Shown piece after piece: positions 35,526 to 46,139 of a stretch of 64,000 nt of DNA. The DNA lies in assembly GCF_021347895.1 (NCBI RefSeq), contig NC_067123.1, forward strand, positions 806,001 to 870,000, written 5' to 3'. The position numbers and the translations under genes were made by a program. The notes below the pieces were generated by a model. The model saw only the letters and a program-made list of their open reading frames with translations, was not told the DNA's origin and did no database searches. The DNA is from Acanthochromis polyacanthus (taxonomy: Eukaryota > Chordata > Actinopteri > Pomacentridae). Numbering within the stretch: the first letter of the stretch is position 1; each line of letters begins with the position of its first letter.

Positions 35526-35973
35526 TAAGAAGACTTCTCCAAGATACAGTAACTCTTCAAACTAATTCAGAAGCAGTCCTGCTACCTCGTGGGTTGATTA
35601 ATAATCTTTTAAAGTTAAGTTTGGACGTTAAATTTGAATTTTCTATCGGACCTGCTCGGGACTCAACCACTCACTCCGCCATCTTGGTTTGTCTCCACGA
35701 GAATGCAAGTACCGACCATAGACTGTATGGTCTACGATACACAAGTATACATAGTGAGAAACAGCCGGTGTTTATGGGTCTTTTCCTGATTGATGCACCA
35801 AAACACCAGCAGAGCATTCTGGGATTTGTAGTAATAGTGGTACATACGCTATATACATACGGCGGGCCAGCTGTAGTAATTATTTGATATTGCCTAGCGG
35901 GCCAGAGTTTGACACCTATGCCATGGAGGCTCCGTCATCTGATGCAGGTTCCTTGTTCTTCTTGCTTGAGACC

Positions 35974-35983
35974 TCTGTTTATT
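35974..35983 (-). terminator. candidate poly(A) signal of gene B
   Basis: The minus strand reads TTAATAAACAG here, the first clear AATAAA downstream of the gene B stop once the hAT insertion at 36320-37159 is discounted (about 470 bp of 3' UTR). Confidence 0.3.
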
Positions 35984-36319
35984 AAAGATTGTTCTTCATT
36001 ACTTGTTCTGTTGGAGAACTTAGAACAGATCAGACATCTGTGATAGTTTTCCATGATAGATAAGAAACTAAACTTTTAAAGTGTCCACATGTTTTGTTTC
36101 CAACTTGGGTCTGTTGCAGAGGCTTAATAACTGTAAACGGAATCAAGTCTGCGATAAGATATAAAACGGTTTTGACAGAATCCCAACTTCCCTCGAGTTG
36201 ACTCTCCTCCTCCAGTCTTCCCTTAGAGTCTGACAAGACAGATTAAGAAATGAGCAAGTTAAATAACTGGTCAGATGCTTAGTACAATTCATTACACATT
36301 ACTAAGTATTGGATACCAA

Positions 36320-37159
36320 CAGGGGTGAAAGTAGTTTTCAAATTCTTGCCGGTACCATTACCAAAACCCTTGTCTTGCCCTAACTTCATGCATTTTAAAA
36401 TAACAAAGTTAAAACACAAACAAAAAAACATTAATATTTTACTGTAGGCCAATGAAATAGGTAGGAATTAATAACACTTGAAAAGACGGTAAACTTTTTG
36501 CTTTAATTGAAACACTGATAAACATCCAGAATGCAGGGCTCTAAGAACAGACATGAGGTCACGAGCAAACACTCAGAATGGAACTAAACATCAAAACGCA
36601 TCACCTAAAATATTTTCCACAGAGGCCTAAAGTAGTTACTTTCTGATTTTCTGTGGTAACCCTTCTTCAGTGTCCCTGTCTTTTCCTTTAATCAAAGAGG
36701 TTATTTTCCTCGCATTATTACTTTGACAAAAAATTTTTTCACTGTTTTGTAGTGCTTCTCTCCATTTTTATTTAAAATATGTATCTGTCGATGAGAACTG
36801 CTGTAAATCCAGTTTAAAGTTTTTCAGCCAATCACAAGAACATGTAAAATTTCAGGTAGAATTTACTGCTCGCCCCGTCCCAGCGAAAGCGGCGCTTGTT
36901 GACGTCTATTGACGGGTTGTGGGAAATGTCCTAGTGCAATAAATCAAGCGCACCTACTTTATTGGCTACTATTGGCCATAGCAATCGCTGTGTTACAGAA
37001 AGTAGACACATATGCGCACTCACGTACAGCTGAGTGAACGGTCGATAGCAGGCAGCCGGGCGGCGTACCACCACCGGGTCTTCTCCCGGTACTGCGTTCC
37101 GCCACCAGATCTTTTGCCGGTACGCAGTACCGGACCGTACCGGCTTACTTTCACCCCTG
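36320..37159 (+). mobile_element. non-autonomous hAT element (840 bp)
   Basis: Termini CAGGGGTGAAAGTAG and CTTACTTTCACCCCTG are flanked by GATACCAA (36312-36319) and GATACTAA (37160-37167), 7 of 8 identical. No transposase frame is visible. It lies in the 3' untranslated region of class I gene B. The first 149 bases of the window are the inverted end of a second copy. Confidence 0.92.
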
Positions 37160-37287
37160 GATACTAACAGTTAAAAGGAGTAACAGGCTGGTGTTTACAG
37201 AAGAGCAAATATCTCAGTATACTGTTGAGTGTTGAGGTTCATTTATATCTGCAATGCATAGATGAAAGGAGGACGTACTCACTGTGA

Positions 37288-40200
37288 TCAGTTAGGATCT
37301 GAATGTCTGTCTGCAGAATCTGAGGCTAAAAACAAAACAAAGTCTGAGTTTAAAACCCAACAGACAAGACTGCAAAGATCAGAGTGATTACAAATGTACA
37401 GTAAATATCAGAAAATCCTACTGTTAGCAGGTCTGAACCCTGAAACAAAGATGAGAGATGACTGAAGTTAAAATGATAGATCAATAATTTGCCATAAAGA
37501 AGTTTCACAGATTTCTGCTTTGAACATGGAGGCAGGACAGTTGCTCTTGTTTTACTGTGTACCATTAGTCTTCTTTCTCCAGATCAAGAGTCCAGCGATG
37601 CAGAGCAACAGCAACAGCAGACCTACAACTACTCCAATGACAGCACCAGCAGGAAACCCTGATGGAGGAACTGGAACCAAAACACACCCCTCAGACTTCA
37701 TCTGTACTGTAGAACAGAGATAAATACGTTTGATTTCCAGACTCCACTGTTCTGACTGACTTACCCCAGTTAGTCCTGATCACTGATTTGTCCAGTGTGG
37801 TGATGATGTCGTCTTTGACACCAGACAGCTGAAACACACAGTCGTACTTCTTCCAGTCTTCAGGAGTGATTGATGAGATGTTCAGGTCAACACTCATCTG
37901 GAAGGTTCCATCATGGTTGGGGAGGATCCCTCCTTTGTCCACGTCCTCATGAAGCTCCTCTCCATCTTTCCTCCAGAACAAGTCGGCTCTGTTGGGGTAG
38001 AAACCTGTAGCGTGGCAGGTGACTGGAGAGGAGGGAGTCTTCTGGAGGAGAGACACTGAGGGAAGATCGAGAGAGAGAAACTGATGAGTCTTATCTGAAC
38101 GTGACCGATCAGAGGGCTCTACTACAAAGTAAGATTAGTGTGTTAGCAGGTATGTTGAGCTTGAAGTCAAAGTTTTTTGTGTCACAAAGGTGGTTCTCTT
38201 TTAACCTGCTTGATCTCGATGGTAACTGATGCTGCAAAGCTAACCAGGTCCAGAGCGGATCCTGTTCGTAGTTTCAGATTCCAGTTGACTGTAAGAAAGA
38301 GTCTCCCTTTAACCAAAATATTTCAAAAAGATTCTTTATTAGAGATTCTCACCTGTAGGAAATGTTTTATCTGTCAGCATGTTGATCTGTACTTTACTAA
38401 AACCACTGCATGAAGTCGTTACACTATCACACACTGTTTGCATTACGTTGCCATGGGAACCCAACATGAATTTAGTTGGTGATGCAGAAATCATATAAAT
38501 AAGTTCTTATGTTTGATTCATTTCCATGCTGGTACAGTGGCACACAGATTAGAAAAATGATGAGTATATTTGTATTTACTATCGAGAATATTGTATCAAT
38601 AACATTAATTTTACTTGATTTGGCCACAAATTACAGGGATTTCCTGCACTGTGGGACAGTGTCAGACCTAAATACATGTCACTACAATATCCGGTTTGCA
38701 TGTATGAAGTCTGAAACTTCACAGCTCTAATTAACAAGCTCATCGGGAGAGCAGGCTCTGTCTGGGGTTAGAGCTGGAGTGTGTGATGGGGATCTCAGAA
38801 AGGAGGATGCTTAGGAAGCCGCTCAGCTTCATGGACAACACCTCTCACAGTCTCTGTCAGGGCAGCTCCAGTCGTAGACTGAGACCACTGAGGTGCACGA
38901 CAGGAGGTCCTTCCTACCTGTGGCAATCACACTGTACAATTCCTCCTTCTGCAGGAGGGATATATGACTCAGTTTCATGTGCAATATTATCAGACTTTTC
39001 CTAAATAGTGGCATGATGTGTAAAATTATTGTTCAGGTGTACAATTTCTGGTGCAATACATTGTTTACTTTCAGTTCATTTTTGGTGCAATACATCTGTG
39101 TACTCTTACTTTCAGTTCATTTTCTGTTAATCTGTTTCTTGTTTTTAGTCTACATTTTACAGTTTGTACTTGTTATATAATTTAGCTTATTTATAATTAT
39201 TTATTTATTTATTTTTCTTCAGACAGTGTTCTTGATCACTTGATACTTTACTCACTGAAGACACTTCACACACTTTTTTGTACCTTCTATTCGTTCAGAT
39301 TTTTTTTCTACTAACCCCTGTATAACTGTTTATATTCCACTAACCTTTGTTTATTGTTTACTGTATTGTACTCTGGCAAAACAATTTCATCCAGGATTAA
39401 TACATCTTATCTTATCTTATCGTGCAGCTGTCAGTCAGAAATAATCAGCTGCATTGATCAGTAAAATATATACATTATGCATGTTGTGTTTCTGTTGCAG
39501 CCCCTGGTGACTGTATATTTATGTGGTGGATCCTTTGTGGCCTCTATGTGATGGGGATGGTTTGTGCTGACTTTCCACTTTTCCTGGTTGAGGAGCTTCA
39601 GAGTCACCTGTCTCCAAACAGGGATAATTGACCTGGAGCTCCAGACCTGCTCTGAAGCTCATTTATCTTCTCCACTACTGACGTACCTGATTGGACCACC
39701 ATATGTAACTTCTGTCAGCAACTAGGTTAGGAGGTACCTGTGTCTTTTGTTTGCTGTAGCTCTTGAGAAATGACTACGAGTAGCTAATATGTGCTTTGAG
39801 GCACTCATTTAGTTTAGTTGATGTTCATTTTAGATTTTGCTTTAGCTAGTTTTTGTAACTCAGTTTTCATTGTATCTTTGAGTTAACCTGTTTTCGTTGT
39901 TGAAGCACCACCTTCTTATTTGGTAATTATATCACTAAGCAATAAATAAACTGCTCACTAATACGCCATTGTTTTTTGTTACACCTCGTTCACCTTAGAC
40001 GGCTGAATCACAACTTTGTCGATGCTTTGCTTTATTTTCATTGGATGCTCCTGTGGACAGAAACAGATGAGTTGTGTTGTGTTGTGTGTGGAGGTTGTGT
40101 AATTCTACCTGTTCTGTGCAAGGAACTCCTCGTGGACTGCACATACTTCTTCAGCAAGTCAGGGAACACGTGGAGTAAATTGTATTTATTGTCCTCTAGT

Positions 40201-43200
40201 CTAGCTTTGTCTGCGTCCCATCTCAGTTTGGTGATGAACGCCTCTGGTTTTGAAGCGGTCCATGTCAGTGTCTGCAGGTCCAGAGACATGAAGTCTTCTC
40301 CATCATATCCATATTGATTAAAACCCCTGACTTCTCCAGTTTCATCATCCCATTCACAGCCATGCATTTGCTGTAGGATGTGAGCACCTGTGACACAGAG
40401 AGATTTTACTGTCATACTTCATTTTGTGTATCATCAACACATTAACAGCTGTGAATTATTCATATTTCGTACATTTAAATACAAAACTCTGTGCTGTATC
40501 AGTTTCTCTGCATTTAAAAGAATGTGTGTAATGTCAGTGTTTTTCCACTTATGGACAAATCTGGAAAATATAAATAAAATGTATGCCTTATTAATATTTT
40601 TAGTGTAGATTTTCTCTTGAAGGATTCTGTGCAAGACCACTGATATGTGCAATGTTGTTATTTCCAGACCAATTTACAATTCAGGCAGTCTGAGCTCATA
40701 CTTATGTATATCGTTTGCTTGTTTTTTATTTGTCTGCTAACATTGGTTCCATGTTTGCATTATCCACTTTGCTGCTGTAATAATACAAACTGGCCCTCTG
40801 TAGCATTAATGAAGGGTTACTGTTTTGCATTGTTTTCCCAATATAATTTACATTTAATACTATCAGACAGGAAACACCTTCAGTGTGTCTGTTAGACCTC
40901 AGAGAGACACACTGTGTTTAAGTAACTCTGAATGTAAAACTGAATCGTGTGGTACTTAGAAAACTCTGCAGTGAATTTTTAATTTAAAGGGTATTTGCAA
41001 TTTAGGATTGTTTGTTGGTTGCTTAGCAAAAAGGTTATTTTGCAATATTAGTGAGGACACACATATTTAGATTTACATGCTTTGTAATAGTAACATATAA
41101 AAATATACACAATAAGAAAATATGGCCTATAAAGTGACCAACAGTCTGGATCCTTGATCAGAAAAGATCCACTAATGACCAAACAGGCAGACAGAGTGAC
41201 TCCTTAGAACTGATGCCACACAACTGGCTTGATTCAGTGTCAACAGTGTGGAACGGAGACTTTAGTTTTCAGTTAACTTGTTTAGATCATAACACAACTC
41301 ATTTAAATGGTGATAGAGGTTTGTTGTGTTTCCTATCTTTGTGGGTGTTAGGCAATTCCATCAAGCTGCTGTAATGTCCATGAAACCCTCATATGAAGTG
41401 TCAGTAAATAGAGATATTGTGAGAAACTGGCTGTCCAGGATTTAATGCTTGCAGGCAAGGGCGTCAGTTTGTTTTTAAAAGTGGGGGGGATGGAGACCAC
41501 AGCCATTATCAGATGGAAATGCACACCCTGGGTGGCGTGCTGGGTAATCAGGAACACCGGGGATATCCCCGGTGGGCCGCTTTATTGTTGGGCCGCTCCA
41601 GTCATAAAATAATAATAATAATAATAATAATAATGCTTTAAATCATGGGTCTCAAACTCGCGGGCCAACTGCGGCCCGTGGGACGATATTTTGTGGCCCT
41701 CTACTTGAAATCAAAGTTTAGCATTGGTGCGGCACGCCTGCTTTTCTCATATGCTTCGGTGTCGTTGGTAAGATAGCACTTTGAGAAAATGTCGAAGAAC
41801 AGCGGCAAAATGCCACACGTTGGACTCGAACTGACAACCACCGCACCAAAGCCGGAGGCTCAACCTGTTGAGCTATCGGTACATGTAAGTAGAGCGGTCT
41901 GTGGGCCACTATAGTACTAATTCCCCCTCTGGTCGGAGCTTCCACTTGGCACCGGCGTAAATTTAGCATCTGCTCGTTTTTTGTTTTTTTTAACCTCACG
42001 AAGGTGTGCTTCATGTCTGTGCAACTCTCGGCCGAGTGCGGATGGTGCGTTCAGGAGCATCGGAATTTTCTATACTACTGAAAATAACTGGGTTTACAAC
42101 AGCTTACATGTGAAGAATTTGAATGTGTTGGAGACAAAATGACCCCTGTCAAAAAGTGTGTGTGTGTGTGTGTGTGTGGGGGGGACACATCCCCACCGTC
42201 CCCCCCTAAACTGACGCCTATGCTTGCAGGAGAACTTTATGAGAAACTCTAATTATGTGCATACAAGGAAAATTCTAGTCAAAAACTTAATTCATCAGTA
42301 AATAATTTCATAAAGCCACCAGCTTTCTGCCTGCAGATGTTTTGAGTTGGGCAGATTTTAGCTTCACAACTGTAATAAAAGTGGCTGCAAGTCATGAACA
42401 CCTGCCCTAAAAAAATCACTGAAGAAGGGCTGATATAATTGCTGATATAATTTAGTGCAGCATCTGCCAACAGAGGGACAAAACATTTCAGCAGTGAAAA
42501 CAGAGATGAAAGAAATATCTTACCCTCGGTTTGGTTTAAGCGTTTCACCAAGCTGTCAATGGTTGCGCTGAAGAAGTGCTGGCTTTCATAACATCTGTTA
42601 ACGTACCACTCCAGGTGTTTTGGGTCATCTTTTATGAACTGTCTCGCCCAGTCCACTTTGGGTTTAGCCGTCTTGGTGTTGCTGTCACAGTAACCCACAT
42701 GAACTCCATCAACCGATGCAGAACCCACAAACTCTGGGAAGTCTGGGACTCCAGAAGTTCCAGTGGAGAATAATATCAAGGAGTGTTTCACTGGAGGGAA
42801 AAGAAGGTTTTCAGGTCTTAAATTTTGTTCTGTTTATATTTTTGCATTTTAAAATAGATTAATTAACAATGGACCAGAAAAAACAAAACAAAACAAAACA
42901 TGGGAATCGTCATCTTCCCTCCCTTCTCTGTGCTGCGCTCCTGGGGCCTCATTTATAAAGCTTGTGTACGCACAAAACAGGGCTAGAAAGTGGCACACGC
43001 CACTTTCTACGCAAAGGTTGTGATTCATATAAAACAAACTTGGCGTGAGAATATGCGCACTGGTGCGCCAACTTTGATGCTTGCTTACGCACATTTTGGA
43101 GACAGAGGGAACGGCAGTGCCGGAGGGTGAAGTGGTGAATTAAAACCAGAGCTTCTTTATTGGGAGACATTTTCTTTAGAAAAAGTCTGACAGAGTCTTT

Positions 43201-43537
43201 AACAGACTCTTATCTCCACCTCACTGACTGCATCCTCTGTTACTCTCAGCCATGACAGCTGCAGCAAATGCATGTCTTTAATGCGCCAATTTAATGGCGA
43301 TAAAAAGATATTGATAACAATCTTAAGTCCAGACTGAACAGGTACATGTTGGGCTGAATCTGTGCTAATAAGAAATATTTTTTTAAAAAATGAAGTGACA
43401 TTAAAAGCATTGTGCTTTGCTGACAAGAACTGAAAAAACAAACAGCACCAGGAAGAAGTAATGGTTAACAGTTACTCTGAGATCTTACCTGAATATGTGA
43501 CATGGCAGAAAAAGAGTAAAGCCAAAAATTTCTTCAT
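37288..43537 (-). CDS. MHC class I heavy chain, gene B (non-classical type)
   Basis: Seven coding exons on the minus strand: 43537-43489 (signal peptide MKKFLALLFFCHVTYS), 42790-42524 (alpha1), 40387-40109 (alpha2), alpha3 ending at 37765, 37670-37563 (transmembrane), 37439-37422, and 37325-37288 with stop TGA. The usual alpha3 acceptor is mutated to CG at 38068-38069. The nearest in-frame AG places the exon start at 38055, giving 349 residues and losing four. The tail GFRPANTSDSADRHSDPN is of the ordinary fish class I kind. Alpha3 keeps both Ig cysteines and is about 91% identical to gene A by hand count; alpha1 is about 71% identical. By human-style numbering residues 7, 59, 159 and 167 are Leu, His, Asn and Leu, and cysteine 164 is Phe. 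These changes suggest a non-classical ligand or none. Gene A is the tandem paralogue. Confidence 0.9.
38715..39421 (+). mobile_element. LINE 3' end in intron 3 of gene B
   Basis: An insertion absent from the gene A intron. It contains a frame with MDNTSHSLCQGSSSRRLRPL, typical of the C-terminus of a fish LINE ORF2, and ends in an ATCTTATCTTATC tail at 39405-39421 after AATTTCATCCAGGATTAATA. It is strongly 5' truncated and has no reverse transcriptase motifs. Confidence 0.65.
41456..42222. mobile_element. non-autonomous hAT element in intron 2 of gene B (767 bp)
   Basis: Termini CAAGGGCGTCAGTTT and AAACTGACGCCTATG are flanked by perfect CTTGCAGG duplications (41448-41455, 42223-42230). Gene A has the empty site near 24472. 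Inside are a TAA microsatellite (41609-41635), a (GT)n run near 42165, and a fragment of another hAT end (CTCAAACTCGCGGGCC at about 41651). Confidence 0.92.
42935..43090. repeat. dispersed repeat in intron 1 of gene B
   Basis: The sequence GGGGCCTCATTTATAAAGCTTG with later words TACGCAAAGGTTGTGATTCA and GCTTACGCACATTTTGG resembles a common fish DNA-transposon-derived repeat. No ends could be defined and it is absent from gene A. Confidence 0.4.
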
Positions 43538-43621
43538 TTTCTTTTTGGAAGTCCTGAAAGAAAAGAAATTCAGTGAGATAATCAGAAATACCAAAAGAAA
43601 ATGGGATGTATCCTTCACTGA

Positions 43622-43628
43622 TACGTCA
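43622..43628 (-). promoter_or_regulatory. CRE/X2-like site upstream of gene B
   Basis: The minus strand reads GTGACGTATC about 85 bp before the gene B start codon. Class I promoters use a CRE-like X2 box, but neither the X1 nor the Y box is in the normal position, so this may be chance. Confidence 0.25.
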
Positions 43629-43699
43629 CAGTGTTTACACAAAGCCCTCTCACCAGAAATGTAACTAGAATGTGACTGGCCCAATGTACTCATACAGAT

Positions 43700-44230
43700 G
43701 TGTTTTTAACATTTATTTACTCAGTCTTGTCAGCAACAACAAAAACCACAAAAAATAAAGGACATGCTAGAAACATTTCAACCTGTTTTGGTCGTCTGGG
43801 ATTAATAAATACTAATTTGCTCGTGTGTTAAAGGTGCAACAGAGTTCACAGAGAAAAAGTTGATTTGAGTCTCATCTCAAAGTTGTCAGTATCTGACAGT
43901 CTGAGTTTCCAAACCACAGCGTCGGGTTGAGACTCACAATTTACATGTTGCCTTTTTAAATTTGTTTTCTGTTGGTCAAAACCACATTTCAAAATATATG
44001 CACTTGGACTTATGGCACTTTATGTATTGCAGTGTAGTTGTTTTGTACCTGTAGGTGTGACATACTGGACCACTGAACACCTTCTCTTCCAACGGTTTTT
44101 ATACATTTCTGACATTATAGATTAATACTGAAGACATCAAAACTATGAAAGAATGAATGGAATTATGCAGTAAACAAAATGTTACAGTAATTATCAGCTT
44201 CCTGGGTCATTCCACATCAACTCAGCGAGA
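43700..44230. other. unassigned stretch upstream of gene B
   Basis: Nothing recognisable. If gene B has a non-coding first exon, as the strong acceptor TTTCTTTTCTTTCAG just before its ATG exon would allow, it should be here. Confidence 0.3.
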
Positions 44231-44233
44231 TTC

Positions 44234-44605
44234 TGTTACGAACAGGGGGGTTGGAGAACCCAGGTGCAGACACAATAGACAGGCAACCAGGTGTTAAAGG
44301 AAAAGGGGTTTATTACCAAAATCAACACTACTACAAACTAAAGACAGAGTGAAAACCAAACAGTGGAACACAAAAGAGCTAAGGGGAAGTACTCACACTC
44401 AGGGAACTAATACTGAGGGAGAAACAAGGCTGAAGTCCATCCAAACTACTGAGTCCAAGGGGGAAATCCACAAAAGCAGGGAAGCAGAAAGGTCAAAAAA
44501 ACTGACGCAGTCCAGAGAGGAGTGGATTTGTGGGGGACGGCATGTGGGTCTGTCAAACAATAATCCTGCAGCAATTGAGGGGAGGAACAGAGCTTAACCT
44601 CTTAA
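44234..44605. mobile_element. dispersed fish repeat (LTR-like or DNA MITE)
   Basis: Starts GTTACGAACAGGGGGGTTGG, followed by GGTGCAGACACA and GGGGTTTATTACC. This word order matches a very common fish repeat type and is similar in style to the 492 bp insertion at 27530. The right end is not definable. Confidence 0.45.
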
Positions 44606-44676
44606 GTCCTGGCCATATTTTCAGAAAAAACACCTAAAAAGACATACCCAAAGTAAATGAAGAATTACTCCACTAT

Positions 44677-44767
44677 AAAAAAGTTCATATGCATGTTCTT
44701 GGTGTCCTATACATTATATATATATATATATATATATGACACCAAGAACATGCATATGAACTTTTTT
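44677..44767. repeat. perfect 30 bp inverted repeat around (TA)n
   Basis: Arms 44677-44706 and 44738-44767 are exact reverse complements (AAAAAAGTTCATATGCATGT is the left start). A 31-base AT-rich spacer containing a TA run separates them. Confidence 0.95.
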
Positions 44768-45291
44768 CATATACTTTTCCATATATATATATATATAGGC
44801 TGTTATATACATATAACAGGGAACTAGACTAGAACAGGATAGAGTTTATTTACATTTACAATAAACAACACAATTACAATTATTATTAACGTGAATTATT
44901 ATTTATTTATCTCTCTCTACGCTGTTATATATTTACAGCAAACCCCTCTCTCTTGAGAGCTGCTTCCCACTTCTTCCTCAACCCATAGTCTTTGGGAAAC
45001 CTACATGCAGTAAAAAAAAAAAAAAAAAAAGTAGACCGAGAAGTAAATAAGTATGTACACAACAACACACTTAAAAAGAAATTATGCTAATAAATTAAGT
45101 GCAAAGAACTGAATTAGCCAATATAGGGACTGCCAGCGTGTCGTCATTTGTTATGGTCACGTGGTACAAGATGGCTGCCGGTTGGCAAGAACCAGCAGTA
45201 ACATAACGGTTTGCAACGAGAAGGGTATCGGGTTTGAAGAAAATACGTACATTTATCGCTTTTCATGAATGTAAATGCACATGTATTTACC

Positions 45292-45440
45292 ACAATGGTA
45301 ATATCATGTGTAGTTGTTGGTTGTACTAAGCGTTTTGAGAAAGGATCAGGCTTGAAATATCACCGAATACCAATTTCAGGAGAGAGAAGATGGCAGTGGC
45401 TTCAGGCCAGAAGCTATCAAAACATCTGCAGATCTTACAA
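45292..45440 (+). pseudogene. THAP-type zinc finger N-terminal fragment
   Basis: The frame MVISCVVVGCTKRFEKGSGL followed by KYHRIP and ERRWQWLQA fits the start of a THAP domain: C-x5-C spacing, then a Tyr-x-hydrophobic-Pro stretch and a Trp. THAP domains bind DNA and occur in P-element-like transposases and host regulators. The zinc-binding C-x-x-H that should follow is not visible and the frame runs into a TC-rich repeat, so this is a fragment or an isolated first exon. A possible 5' region with AAGATGGCTGCCGG lies at 45168-45181. Confidence 0.55.
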
Positions 45441-45511
45441 GAGGAAAAATATGAATATCATGTACAAAAATTCTCTCTCTCTCTTTCTCTCTCAATATTT
45501 ATATAACATGG

Positions 45512-45721
45512 TAGAGACTGCGATTTGATAGAATTGGAGTTTCTACTGGTAGAGATTGTGATCGCAATCTCTACCAGTAGAAACTCCAATCCTACCAGTA
45601 GAGATTTGTCAGGGCTAAGGTTAGACTTTTAAGGTTAGGGTCAGGGGTCAGGGGTCAGGGGTCAGATTTAAAGTTCCATCTCTACTGGTAGAAACTCCAA
45701 TTCTACCAGATCGCAGTCTCT
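45512..45721. repeat. foldback element with about 43 bp inverted ends
   Basis: The left end GAGACTGCGATTTGATAGAA and right end ACCAGATCGCAGTCTC are inverted copies. The internal unit GGTAGAAACTCCAAT recurs in both orientations around 45560-45600 and again at 45680. The centre contains tandem GGGGTCA units (45645-45664). Confidence 0.85.
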
Positions 45722-46139
45722 CTCTATATATACATATATATATACTAGCCCTCCCTAGTTTGTGACACAACTGAATTGTTTCTGTTGTTTACAGTGGTTG
45801 TAAAGATGATGTAGCAGCACGTTTTCACAGTTACATGTTGTTGATGTTGTCGTTATATGCCTATGTGTTGATGCATTGACTTCATGAAAAAAGTATCCAA
45901 AGTGCATAGTGGCATTATGGGATGGCAGTGTACCATGGTGTTTTTTTCTTTTCTTTTTCATTGCCAAAATATGCAAACGCTTTATTAGTATATGGAATTG
46001 CAGCAGAAAAAGTTCGCGGTCTTTTGAGAACAAATGTACTCTCTTGGATTATACTGCTGTTATGCATTTGCACATTAGTGATTCTTGCCATTACAGTATT
46101 TGACTTGGTTAATAAAAGTCATTTTGTTTTGACATCATT

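Larger units (their letters stand above)
30621..35695 (-). mobile_element. full-length L1-like LINE (5.1 kb)
   Basis: A perfect 15 bp target duplication CACGAGAATGCAAGT (30606-30620, 35696-35710) encloses the element. On the minus strand it begins GAGACAAACCAAGATGGCGG, carries ORF1 then ORF2, and ends in a poly(A) tail, seen here as a T-run from 30621. The 5' leader before ORF1 is only about 170 bp. It is inserted in the hAT element at 28195-35920. Confidence 0.95.
28195..35920. mobile_element. hAT (Charlie-like) element carrying nested insertions
   Basis: The left terminus CAGGGG, completed after the LTR insertion by TGTCAAACTCAAATG at 28850, and the right terminus GTTTGACACCTATG match hAT ends. 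Diverged 8 bp duplications CTGTAGAG (28187-28194) and CCATGGAG (35921-35928) flank it. The paralogous empty site at about 8165-8185 reads straight through. Without its three insertions the hAT core is about 950 bp and has no transposase. Confidence 0.8.
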
